From: a virus
Length of the DNA: 64,000 nt
Reading direction: 5' to 3' (one strand)
IMG/VR virus record: IMGVR_UViG_3300032323_001119
Span: 1-64,000 of that record
Both the position numbers and the translations under genes were made by a program. Position 1 is the first letter of the stretch, and the number at the start of each line of letters is the position of its first letter. Below are positions 22,381-29,309 of this stretch, piece after piece. The notes below the pieces were generated by a model, which was given only the letters and a program-made list of their open reading frames with translations, was not told the origin of the DNA and did no database searches.

Positions 22381-22411
22381 AGCGGGGCAGTTATTCTGCC
22401 CCGCTTGTTTG
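22381..22411 (+). terminator. Strong GC-rich terminator hairpin
   Basis: AGCGGGGCAG and CTGCCCCGCT form a perfect ten-base-pair stem around TTATT, followed by TGTTT. Confidence 0.8.
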
Positions 22412-22431
22412 GCCCGCAATAATGTGGGGGG

Positions 22432-22463
22432 TTATCCACAGGTTTAAGTGAGCTTGTGGAAAA
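22432..22463. promoter_or_regulatory. DnaA boxes, inverted pair
   Basis: TTATCCACA at 22432-22440 and, on the other strand, TTTTCCACA at 22463-22455. Both fit TTWTNCACA. Same position relative to the operator as at 20672. Confidence 0.7.
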
Positions 22464-22475
22464 CCCCTGAAATTA

Positions 22476-22491
22476 TGTGAGATTACTCACA
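22476..22491. promoter_or_regulatory. CRP/GlxR-like operator
   Basis: TGTGAGATTACTCACA, a perfect arm match, 54 bases before promoter 10. Confidence 0.75.
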
Positions 22492-22529
22492 CTGATCAAT
22501 TCGGACATATTGTAACTAATCCTAGACAA

Positions 22530-22551
22530 TGTCAGTGGGGTCTGTTATACT
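22530..22551 (+). promoter_or_regulatory. TGTCAG early promoter 10
   Basis: TGTCAG 22530-22535, ten bases, TATACT 22546-22551, then AACGAAAGG and the ATG at 22583. Confidence 0.82.
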
Positions 22552-22582
22552 TACAACTAATCAAACGAAAGGTAATAAATAT

Positions 22583-23590
22583 ATGGCTCACAATCTCGAA
22601 GTCGAAAACGGCGAAGTTGCATTTGCATTGCGTGGCGCTCCTGCTTGGCACAATCTTGCAAATCGCATCTTTACAAAAGATGAAGAAGTTACAACTCAAA
22701 CAATGCTTGATGAAGCAAAACTTTCTAATTGGAATGTTCGCTTGTCTCCATTGACCGACCACATTTCAGAATCTTGGAATGATGTATCGAATGCTCAATT
22801 AGTTATTCGTGATAACCCATTTAATAAGGGTACTGATGTTCTCGCAACTGTTGGTAAGCGTTACAAGCCTGTGCAGAATGAAGAACTATTCGCATTCGCT
22901 GATGCAATTCACGATGCAAATGCTGATTGCCGTTGGGAATCTGCTGGTTCTCTTAAGAAGGGCAAAGTTGTATTCGGAACTGTGGATATTCCTCGCACAA
23001 TGGTTCTTGACCCACAAGGTGCAAACGATGAAACTAAACTCTATCTAATCGTATGGACATCTCACGACGGGTCTGTTGCTGTTCAGGCTGCTGTTACTCC
23101 TGTTCGTGTTGTATGCCAAAACACTTTGAACCTTGCAATGCGTAATGCAAAGCAATCTTTCAAGATTCGCCACACGCAATCTGTTGAAGGTCGCATTCAA
23201 GTTGCTCGTGAAACTCTTGGGCTTGCTCTTGGTTACTTTGATGAATTCGAAGCCGAAGCAAAGTCTCTCTACTCACAAGCAATTACCGATGCTGAATTCT
23301 CAAAGTTGATTCAGACAATTTATCCTAAGCCAGATAAAGATGCTGCAAAGGTTGCGCTAACTAAGTGGGAGAACAAGGTTGTTCTGCTTGATGACCTTTA
23401 CCACAATTCACCAACGAATGCTAATATCAAGGGAACAAAGTGGGGTGCATTCAATGCACTTACTGAGCGCCTTGATTACTATCGTTCAGGTCGTGGCAAT
23501 TCTGAAACACTAATGGCTGGTGCATCAGGGTTTGACCCAATTCTAACCGCAGAAAAAAATAAAATTAAGAAATTAATTTCTGCGTTTTAA
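22583..23590 (+). CDS. DUF932 phage/plasmid-like protein
   Basis: A 335-residue product starting at 22583; an upstream ATG at 22529 overlaps the promoter. The N-terminus (GEVAFALRGAPAWHNL) and the later TPVRVVCQNTLNLAMRN are hallmarks of the phage/plasmid-like DUF932/TIGR03299 family. Function is unproven; plasmid relatives are often linked to replication or conjugation. Largest early gene and under the cassette with DnaA boxes, so a role in DNA takeover is worth testing. Confidence 0.8.
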   Translation: MAHNLEVENGEVAFALRGAPAWHNLANRIFTKDEEVTTQTMLDEAKLSNWNVRLSPLTDHISESWNDVSNAQLVIRDNPFNKGTDVLATVGKRYKPVQNEELFAFADAIHDANADCRWESAGSLKKGKVVFGTVDIPRTMVLDPQGANDETKLYLIVWTSHDGSVAVQAAVTPVRVVCQNTLNLAMRNAKQSFKIRHTQSVEGRIQVARETLGLALGYFDEFEAEAKSLYSQAITDAEFSKLIQTIYPKPDKDAAKVALTKWENKVVLLDDLYHNSPTNANIKGTKWGAFNALTERLDYYRSGRGNSETLMAGASGFDPILTAEKNKIKKLISAF

Positions 23591-23630
23591 TAAATAAATC
23601 CTGAGCAAGATTTAAAACTGCTCACCATTT

Positions 23631-23704
23631 GGTCTGTTAGCTCAGTTGGTTAGAGCGCTACCCTGTCACGGTAGAGGTCGACGGTTCAAGTCCGTTACAG
23701 ATCG
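23631..23704 (+). tRNA. tRNA-Asp (anticodon GUC)
   Basis: Cloverleaf of 74 bases: acceptor GGTCTGT/ACAGATC, D arm with GCTC/GAGC, anticodon stem CTACC/GGTAG around CTGTCAC, T loop TTCAAGT. CCA not encoded. The only plus-strand tRNA. Confidence 0.93.
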
Positions 23705-23766
23705 CAAATTATATTTATGCAGATCAATGCATAACTATGCGCCCGCAATATTAAGGGAAAAAAAAT

Positions 23767-23782
23767 TGTGTTAAGTGTCACA
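23767..23782. promoter_or_regulatory. CRP/GlxR-like operator, imperfect
   Basis: TGTGTTAAGTGTCACA has one arm mismatch; 45 bases before promoter 11 and followed by CCTGGAAT. Confidence 0.5.
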
Positions 23783-23811
23783 TAAAAAATTCCCTGGAAT
23801 CTGTAGACAAA

Positions 23812-23833
23812 TGTCAGTGTGGTCCTGTATAAT
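23812..23833 (+). promoter_or_regulatory. TGTCAG early promoter 11, leaderless
   Basis: TGTCAG 23812-23817, ten bases, TATAAT 23828-23833. The ATG at 23841 is seven bases downstream without a ribosome-binding site, unlike its sister promoters. Confidence 0.8.
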
Positions 23834-23840
23834 TCTCGTC

Positions 23841-24500
23841 ATGACCAACTATCAGAAGTATACATGGGTGTGCACAGGCGACTGTGACGCATTGATCGAA
23901 TACACAATTAAAGATGGATATGGTTGGCCAGCGGGTGTGATGGACCTCACATGCCGTTGCAACTCTAACTGTACATTATTGTCAGTGGAAGATGCTACAA
24001 TACCGTATACAGATTCACCCCTACCAACGAAAGAGGAACAAATGGAAACAACAATTGGCTCGGATGCATTCCACTCGACTGCAGTCGAATACAATCCTGA
24101 TTTACTAGTTACATATAAAGTAATTAAGGGTTACTCTGACCCTGAATACACAACATCTAAAGTTACATCTCTTGAATGGGATTTGCATAACGGGCGCCAA
24201 GCACAGAAGCGTGTTGGTCTTCTTGAGTCTAACATTAACACAGTTAAAGATATTATCTCTGAGGCATATGCTGATTCAGATGACCAAGATACTCTCCGTG
24301 CAATTGCCGAAGCGCTTAGCATTGAATTAACTAGAACTGTAGAGTTCACCGCAACTATCGAGGTTAGCGGAACAATTGACCTCAACCTTCTTGAAGACTA
24401 TGATTTTGAAACAGAAATCACAGACAACCTTTATGTTGATTCACAGAGTGGAAACATTGAAATTGGCGATACTGAAATCTGTTATGTGAGGGAAGCATAA
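23841..24500 (+). CDS. Early protein with internal promoter and start (219 residues)
   Basis: The first 67 residues hold a Cys-rich domain (VCTGDCD, LTCRCNSNCT). A full TGTCAG promoter and CCAACGAAAGAGG leader lie inside the gene, with an ATG at 24042 that would give a separate 152-residue protein (METTIGSDAFH...). The second part is acidic and helical with EFTATIEVSGTIDLNLLE. It looks like two genes fused in frame across an intact control module. Function unknown. Confidence 0.7.
   Translation: MTNYQKYTWVCTGDCDALIEYTIKDGYGWPAGVMDLTCRCNSNCTLLSVEDATIPYTDSPLPTKEEQMETTIGSDAFHSTAVEYNPDLLVTYKVIKGYSDPEYTTSKVTSLEWDLHNGRQAQKRVGLLESNINTVKDIISEAYADSDDQDTLRAIAEALSIELTRTVEFTATIEVSGTIDLNLLEDYDFETEITDNLYVDSQSGNIEIGDTEICYVREA
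23980..24001 (+). promoter_or_regulatory. TGTCAG early promoter 12 (inside a gene)
   Basis: TGTCAG 23980-23985, ten bases, TACAAT 23996-24001, then CCAACGAAAGAGG and the internal ATG at 24042. Confidence 0.78.
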
Positions 24501-24715
24501 TGTATTTCGAACTCACCGCTCCTAATAGGCTCTCCATGGAGAGAGCCTATTGGGATGCACATATCATTGGACTGGACCCTACTGTAATGTCAGCATTGAC
24601 TTTCAACATTGGAACTGGTAGTATTGAGAAGGTAAGTCGTATTCGTGATAAGTATAACTTGATTGAAAGTTATACATCAGACTATGAGCCAACAGAAATT
24701 TATAATAGGAGATAA
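24500..24715 (+). CDS. Early protein (71 residues)
   Basis: Starts in the preceding stop (TAATG). Contains YWDAHIIGLDPTVMSALTF. No family recognised. Confidence 0.6.
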   Translation: MYFELTAPNRLSMERAYWDAHIIGLDPTVMSALTFNIGTGSIEKVSRIRDKYNLIESYTSDYEPTEIYNRR

Positions 24716-24716
24716 T

Positions 24717-24863
24717 ATGTCAGACTACAAAGATGGTTTTGAGGACGGGTACAAGTTTGCTCGTGAAGAGATGATGGAGAAGTTATCAGAGATTGATATC
24801 GCCGATATCGACTCTTGGATTCTTGACCGTCTTTCTGAGATGATTGAAGGCGGGACACTATGA
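24717..24863 (+). CDS. Early protein (48 residues)
   Basis: ATG at 24717 after AGGAGATAAT. Begins DYKDGFEDGYKFAREEM, a pattern common in small actinophage proteins. Acidic helix, function unknown. Confidence 0.62.
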   Translation: MSDYKDGFEDGYKFAREEMMEKLSEIDIADIDSWILDRLSEMIEGGTL

Positions 24864-25069
24864 CATCTGAGGACCTAACAAGATGGATTGGCTGTGATCA
24901 ATGCCATACAGCTCAAGCAATGTATATGGTCAAGCTAGTAGAGGGTGAGCTATTCTTTTGTGGCCACCACTACAACGCAAGCAAGGCAGGCCTTGACAAG
25001 GTCGCATACGAAGTGATAGAATTAAACAAAATCGAAGAAGCGGTACCTCAACTAGAAACGGCGGAATAA
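24860..25069 (+). CDS. DUF7455-like zinc protein
   Basis: A 69-residue protein with CDQCHTAQAMYMV and GELFFCGHHY: two CxxC/CxHH-type ligand pairs, as in the actinobacterial DUF7455 family. Starts within the previous stop. Function unknown; zinc binding expected. Confidence 0.7.
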   Translation: MTSEDLTRWIGCDQCHTAQAMYMVKLVEGELFFCGHHYNASKAGLDKVAYEVIELNKIEEAVPQLETAE

Positions 25070-25070
25070 A

Positions 25071-25466
25071 ATGGGCGACAGAGCAAACTTTGGATTCAAG
25101 CAATCTAATGATGAAACAATCGTATTATACGGTCACTGGGCTGGACATGAAATGCTTGCTAATCTTGCAGAAGCAGTAGAGAAAGCACGTTCACGCTGGA
25201 CCGATGAATCATATGCAACACGTATTGTTGTATCTAATTTAATTGGAGATAACTGGCATGAGACCACGGGTTGGGGTCTAACGGTTAACAACATTCTAGA
25301 CAACGAGCACAAAATTCCTGTTATCGATTGGCGCTCAGGGACCTTTAGTCTTCATGAGGAAGCCTCGTGGGAAGAAGATACCAAGGTTAAAGGTATGATG
25401 GATGAACCAATGTTCACAATGACATTAGATTCATTTGTTAATAAGTACTCTAGGGTAAACGCATAA
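25071..25466 (+). CDS. Conserved phage protein (131 residues)
   Basis: Begins GDRANFGFKQSNDETIVLYGHWAG, a layout shared by small phage proteins that I cannot assign. Trp-rich beta protein. Last gene before a 295-base regulatory gap. Confidence 0.62.
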   Translation: MGDRANFGFKQSNDETIVLYGHWAGHEMLANLAEAVEKARSRWTDESYATRIVVSNLIGDNWHETTGWGLTVNNILDNEHKIPVIDWRSGTFSLHEEASWEEDTKVKGMMDEPMFTMTLDSFVNKYSRVNA

Positions 25467-25650
25467 ATTAATTCAAGGGTGCCTCTAGCAGTCACACGAC
25501 GTGGCCAGGGGTTAAATAAAGCATCGGATTTTACTTTCGTTGGTTACCGATAGCAGCCTGTGTAAGAACTTGACAAATAGATCAATGGCCCGCAAAAAAT
25601 AAGGGTAACATATTTTGTTTACGGGGTCAATATAAAAAACCCTGGAATTT

Positions 25651-25666
25651 TGTGATCTTGACCACA
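25651..25666. promoter_or_regulatory. CRP/GlxR-like operator, near-perfect
   Basis: TGTGATCTTGACCACA has one arm mismatch; 62 bases before promoter 13. Confidence 0.6.
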
Positions 25667-25712
25667 TAGCTTGGAAAATGTGGTGTGAAACACACCCAAA
25701 TAGTATTCCAAT

Positions 25713-25734
25713 TGTCAGTGGTCCAATGTATAAT
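25713..25734 (+). promoter_or_regulatory. TGTCAG early promoter 13
   Basis: TGTCAG 25713-25718, ten bases, TATAAT 25729-25734, then CAACGAAAGG and the ATG at 25762. Confidence 0.86.
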
Positions 25735-25761
25735 TATCACATATCAACGAAAGGATATAAT

Positions 25762-26535
25762 ATGCCAAATTGGGTATATAACACATTGACTATTCAAGGA
25801 CCTAAGTCTGAGATAGATATGATTAAAGATAGATTGAATAAGCCTTTTACATTAGCACAAGAGACATTCGGTATGGGTGATATTTCTTCTATGGGTTTCC
25901 CCACCAAAATTAAGCAGGTTGAATATAATAATCCTGTCTTTGCTTTCTACAATATACACTCATATAAAGATGACGGTATTACTGATGAAGAGTATGCCTG
26001 CCAGCCTGACCGTTCAGGTGTTGACATGAAAGACCCTCAATGGTTTGCTAAGTCTGTTGCATTCGCAAAGACTCAGAAGGATTGGTATTCTTGGAACAAC
26101 TCTAATTGGGGAACTAAGTGGGATGTTGCTGTATCTGATGATGACCAGTATCCAAACACAGAACTACTTGAATATAAATCAGATGGTGATGATAATTGGC
26201 TTGTCTACAAATATGAAACTGCTTGGTCACCTGCTGTAACTATTCTAACTAAACTATCTAATCTTGTTCCGAACTGCCTGCTCACATTAGAGTATGAGGA
26301 GGAAACAGGTTGGGGTGGAGAGTATGAGATTGTCCGTGGTGATGTTAAAACTATTCTAGAATATGAAAACCGCTGCTACGCTTGCCAGTCTTTTGATACA
26401 TTAGATTATTGTGAAGATGACTGCGGTGAATTTTGCTCCGAATGTAATCAAGGCTCTTGGCAAGATGAGGTGGCTATGAAAGAATGTCAGACCCACATGG
26501 TATTATTGGAATCTAAAGAAAAGGCGGATGCATAA
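25762..26535 (+). CDS. YubB/DUF1281-like ferredoxin-fold protein
   Basis: A 257-residue protein beginning MPNWVYNTLTIQGP, the usual start of the phage/plasmid Api92/YubB (DUF1281) family. EEETGWGGEYEIVRGD is a second family-like motif near residue 180. The C-terminus adds a zinc-like group (CYACQ, CEDDCGEFCSEC). The last residues are the translation of promoter 14. Function unknown. Confidence 0.7.
   Translation: MPNWVYNTLTIQGPKSEIDMIKDRLNKPFTLAQETFGMGDISSMGFPTKIKQVEYNNPVFAFYNIHSYKDDGITDEEYACQPDRSGVDMKDPQWFAKSVAFAKTQKDWYSWNNSNWGTKWDVAVSDDDQYPNTELLEYKSDGDDNWLVYKYETAWSPAVTILTKLSNLVPNCLLTLEYEEETGWGGEYEIVRGDVKTILEYENRCYACQSFDTLDYCEDDCGEFCSECNQGSWQDEVAMKECQTHMVLLESKEKADA
26485..26506 (+). promoter_or_regulatory. 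TGTCAG early promoter 14 (inside a gene)
   Basis: TGTCAG 26485-26490, ten bases, TATTAT 26501-26506, within the 3' end of the previous gene and 29 bases before the ATG at 26535. Confidence 0.72.
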
Positions 26536-26747
26536 TGGAAGCATTTACAGATACAGTTGGAGAACATATCCTTGGAGCAATTCAAGTAGATATTGAGCAA
26601 CATCTATTTGAGCAATGGAACAATGCTAATTTAGATGAGGGAGAAGCATATGCTGAATATAAGTTTATGCAATTTGCTCCTGATAGCCTAAAGCAATCAT
26701 ACAATGAATACTATGGCTATATTGAGGGAGATGAGTTTCTATTATGA
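26535..26747 (+). CDS. Early protein (70 residues)
   Basis: Acidic, aromatic-rich (SYNEYYGYIEGDEFLL). ATG overlaps the previous stop. No family recognised. Confidence 0.6.
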   Translation: MEAFTDTVGEHILGAIQVDIEQHLFEQWNNANLDEGEAYAEYKFMQFAPDSLKQSYNEYYGYIEGDEFLL

Positions 26748-26890
26748 TTACATCACAAGAACTCATTGATTACATGTATGATGACAACTTAATCCATTTT
26801 GACGACAGAGATACATCAGATGATTGTGATTGTCACATTCATATAACACTTAATACTATGATTAAATATATGGAGGCAATTGAATGCTAG
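26744..26890 (+). CDS. Early protein (48 residues)
   Basis: Starts in the previous stop (ATGATT). Contains DDCDCHIHI, a possible metal site. Function unknown. Confidence 0.58.
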   Translation: MITSQELIDYMYDDNLIHFDDRDTSDDCDCHIHITLNTMIKYMEAIEC

Positions 26891-27069
26891 GTTATGAGAT
26901 GTCTGATATTAATGAGATGATTAATGCTGTACATGATGCTAAGTTATTCTATCTTAGGTCCCCGTCCGATTTGATCGATAAGGAGCCTTTAATTAAAAGC
27001 TTGGAAAAGACAAATGATTTTCTTCAAGGCTTGTGGGCAGAGGGGTATTTTGATGGCTACCAAGACTAG
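26884..27069 (+). CDS. Early protein (61 residues)
   Basis: ATG eight bases after GGAGG. Ends LWAEGYFDGYQD. Helical, unknown function. Confidence 0.6.
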   Translation: MLGYEMSDINEMINAVHDAKLFYLRSPSDLIDKEPLIKSLEKTNDFLQGLWAEGYFDGYQD

Positions 27070-27253
27070 TACATTTATGGAGTATCTAAAGATACATCTA
27101 ATTAGTTTAGAACAAGACTTAGAACAGATTGATTATGTAAATAGTCATCATTTCTATAGAGTCAAAGAGGCTGAAATTGCAAATACGAAACACATTTTGT
27201 CAGTGGCTACTGATATAATGAACTCTTCTAACGAAAGGTATAACAATGAATAG
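27053..27253 (+). CDS. Early protein (66 residues), tail encoded by promoter
   Basis: ATG at 27053 after GAGGGG, overlapping the previous gene. Helical; contains HHFYRVKEAEIANTKHI. The last 19 residues are the translation of promoter 15 and its leader. Confidence 0.58.
   Translation: MATKTSTFMEYLKIHLISLEQDLEQIDYVNSHHFYRVKEAEIANTKHILSVATDIMNSSNERYNNE
27198..27219 (+). promoter_or_regulatory. TGTCAG early promoter 15 (inside a gene)
   Basis: TGTCAG 27198-27203, ten bases, TATAAT 27214-27219, then AACGAAAGG and the ATG at 27246. Confidence 0.82.
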
Positions 27254-27560
27254 AGAAGACATTGGGCTCCCGCCCCATTTGCAACGCATGATTAACCTAG
27301 GTATGGACGGTGCAGACATTATGCATGGAGAACTAAAGGTGCTCATGCTAGAGGCGGAAAAGCAATTAGAACTAGCACAACAAGCCGAAGACGAATCTGA
27401 AGAGGCAATGGATTCTATGGAGCGAAAGTACTGGGAAGGTGTACTTGATACATATGGAGAACTATACGGTCTTACATATGACATAGCATTTGCTAAAACA
27501 GAAAAAGATAAAGAAAACATGCTAGCAGCAATTAGTCAGAGGAGATACAATGAAGCCTGA
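27246..27560 (+). CDS. Early coiled-coil protein (104 residues)
   Basis: Strongly helical and acidic (EAEKQLELAQQAEDESEEAM). No family recognised. Overlaps the next gene by 11 bases. Confidence 0.65.
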   Translation: MNREDIGLPPHLQRMINLGMDGADIMHGELKVLMLEAEKQLELAQQAEDESEEAMDSMERKYWEGVLDTYGELYGLTYDIAFAKTEKDKENMLAAISQRRYNEA

Positions 27561-27867
27561 TGATAAAGATAAACTAAACAAATGTTTAGAGATTCTAGAC
27601 ACTACCGACCTAGGTCTGTCCATGGTATGGCTATGGACATGGTCAACAATTGGCAATATATTAGATGATGAAACATTCAGGGCCAATGTAACCAAGGACC
27701 AGATGTGGGACCACCTGTGCGAGGCTGTACAGGCTGGCCAAGGCTTCTCTCTGGAATACGGTGCCGAACAGCACCATGAAGAAGTACAAGAATGGATGTT
27801 AAATCGTGAATACATTGTAGACACAATGTTTGAAGAAGATGAGGAGGAAGAAGATGAAGATGAGTGA
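27550..27867 (+). CDS. Early acidic protein (105 residues)
   Basis: Trp-rich centre (MVWLWTWSTIGNIL) and a poly-Glu/Asp end of about 15 residues. Possible DNA mimic or chaperone-like tail; unproven. Confidence 0.62.
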   Translation: MKPDDKDKLNKCLEILDTTDLGLSMVWLWTWSTIGNILDDETFRANVTKDQMWDHLCEAVQAGQGFSLEYGAEQHHEEVQEWMLNREYIVDTMFEEDEEEEDEDE

Positions 27868-28000
27868 TGTATATATTAATGATCAATTAAGTAAGGCTCA
27901 ACAATTGTTATGGGGTGGCTCCGAAACTGAAAACATCGAAGCGCATAACATTATATCTAAACTAATTAAAGATAGAGTAGAGCAAGTAGATCAAATTTAA
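27854..28000 (+). CDS. Early protein (48 residues)
   Basis: ATG at 27854 six bases after GAGGAGG. Contains LSKAQQLLWGGSETENIEA. Function unknown. Confidence 0.55.
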   Translation: MKMSDVYINDQLSKAQQLLWGGSETENIEAHNIISKLIKDRVEQVDQI

Positions 28001-28093
28001 GGGCAGAAAAAATGTCTTACGGCAACTATTTACAATTTCGTGGAAAGTTGCTATAATTAACAAAACAACTATCTCTTGAAAGGGGATTATCAA

Positions 28094-28240
28094 ATGGCAA
28101 CAAAGCGTGAATATCTAAAGCAGCAGGGCATTACTGTAGGTGTACGTGGTCGCTTCTCAGGAGCAGCCAAGGTAGCTCTAGCTGAGGCGGAAGCTAAGGG
28201 CATTAAGTTTACAGCCGAAGTTACAAAGAAGGCTAAGTAA
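28094..28240 (+). CDS. Lsr2-like mini DNA-binding protein (48 residues)
   Basis: After GAAAGGGG. The segment REYLKQQGITVGVRGRFSG resembles the actinobacterial Lsr2 DNA-binding domain (helix, G-hydrophobic, RGR that enters the AT minor groove). It lacks the Lsr2 dimerisation domain. It could compete with host Lsr2 on AT-rich phage DNA. The assignment is from pattern only. Confidence 0.5.
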   Translation: MATKREYLKQQGITVGVRGRFSGAAKVALAEAEAKGIKFTAEVTKKAK

Positions 28241-28249
28241 ACCAGGGAC

Positions 28250-28290
28250 GGGGTCAGGGTTCGTTGGTCCTTGACCCCCTTCCTTATTTT
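28250..28290 (+). terminator. Terminator hairpin after Lsr2-like gene
   Basis: GGGGTCA and TGACCCC form the stem, followed by CTTCCTTATTTTT. Confidence 0.65.
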
Positions 28291-28324
28291 TGGTATAATC
28301 GAGAGTTAACGAACAGGGGCGGAC

Positions 28325-28600
28325 ATGGCAAAGACACAATCACTAGAAACAAAAGCGGCTGAAAAAGTACTGGAGGCTATGGATAGCCATTGGTTTAATC
28401 CAACTATCATGGCTAGAGCATTAGTAAATGGTTGCGGATACTATACTCAATCTAAGGTAATGGAGTTAGTCGTAGAAATTATCAAGCAAACTGCAAGTCA
28501 ATTAGATAATGCGTGGGAAGAAGGGGTTACAACAGAAGCCCTATTCATGGCAGATAGACTAGCAGATTACATTGCTAACTTTGAACCAATAGAAGCATAG
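28325..28600 (+). CDS. Early protein (91 residues)
   Basis: Helical protein after a TATAAT box at 28295 and GAACAGGGG. Contains FNPTIMARALVNGCGYYTQS. No family recognised. Last gene of the plus-strand block. Confidence 0.65.
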   Translation: MAKTQSLETKAAEKVLEAMDSHWFNPTIMARALVNGCGYYTQSKVMELVVEIIKQTASQLDNAWEEGVTTEALFMADRLADYIANFEPIEA

Positions 28601-28664
28601 CCATCATATAGATCAAGACCGAAAAGATATATCTATCTAAGTATTACTCTTGATCATATAGCCC

Positions 28665-28709
28665 AAGATATCCATAGGATCTACACAGGTCCTGTGGATA
28701 TCTTTTTTT
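28665..28709 (+). terminator. Strong intrinsic terminator
   Basis: AAGATATCCATAGGA pairs with TCCTGTGGATATCTT (one mismatch pair) and is followed by a run of T. Ends the early transcripts. Confidence 0.88.
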
Positions 28710-28718
28710 GTATGGGCA

Positions 28719-28769
28719 TGTGGGCAAAATTATCCGTTTACGACCAAGCTAAAAAAATCGCTGGAATAT
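28719..28769. repeat. 51-nt imperfect repeat, copy 1
   Basis: Shares TGTGGGC, TTTACGAC and AAAATCGCTGGAATAT, in the same order and length, with 28887-28937. Confidence 0.75.
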
Positions 28770-28886
28770 TTGGCAGAATATAATAAAATGAATATAATAT
28801 CTATTAAAATATATAATAAATTAGGCATAATATAGCCAAAATCTGTCAGAATTTATATCAAATTGTTATACAAAATATGTTGACAA

Positions 28887-28937
28887 TGTGGGCCAAATAT
28901 GCCTTTTACGACGCTATTGACAAAATCGCTGGAATAT
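28887..28937. repeat. 51-nt imperfect repeat, copy 2
   Basis: Second copy, 168 bases after the first. The CTGGAAT core also occurs in the early promoter cassettes. Confidence 0.75.
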
Positions 28938-29173
28938 GCGCTATGTCTCATATAAGTCCATATGGCCCTATTGACATTACGGTTATGATTATGATAAGCT
29001 CAATTACATAGTATTGTTTATCTAAGTATAACTATAGTATATAGATCTGAATTTATAGTAAATATTCTCCACTTTACTCCACAATACTCCACTTTAAAAG
29101 CCTCTAGAAGGCTCATAGAGAGGAGATAAATGGGAGGGGGATATAGGAGTTAGGACCTGTTTGCTTGCAATTT

Positions 29174-29305
29174 CTACCTATTGGTAGAGGAGCAAGAGAG
29201 ACAGATAAATGGGTCATCATTAGCCTTATCAAACAATACTAGACATTGACTGCAAGCTACCTTGAATCTAATGTATTTGCTATATGATGACTTAAACGCA
29301 TTCAT
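29174..29305 (-). CDS. Zinc-finger small protein (43 residues)
   Basis: ATG at 29305, TAG at 29174. CSQC and CLSC are spaced like a four-Cys zinc ribbon. It lies four bases after the membrane-protein gene, without a clear ribosome-binding site. Confidence 0.6.
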   Translation of the reverse strand: MNAFKSSYSKYIRFKVACSQCLVLFDKANDDPFICLSCSSTNR

Positions 29306-29309
29306 GGTC

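Larger units (their letters stand above)
25467..25761. other. Early-region regulatory gap
   Basis: No gene seen. It holds the CCCGCA start of a cassette (25587), CCTGGAATTTT, the operator at 25651 and promoter 13. Confidence 0.6.
28601..29173. other. Noncoding junction between transcription blocks
   Basis: No gene seen on either strand. It holds the terminator at 28665-28709, two 51-base imperfect repeats, and short ACTCCAC repeats near 29070-29092. It separates the plus early block from the minus block. It could be an origin, a recombination site or a small RNA locus. Confidence 0.6.

Noticed and set aside
24580-24730. Two more TGTCAG sequences in the early block
   Set aside because: At 24587 and 24720 no -10-like hexamer lies ten bases downstream, so they were not counted.
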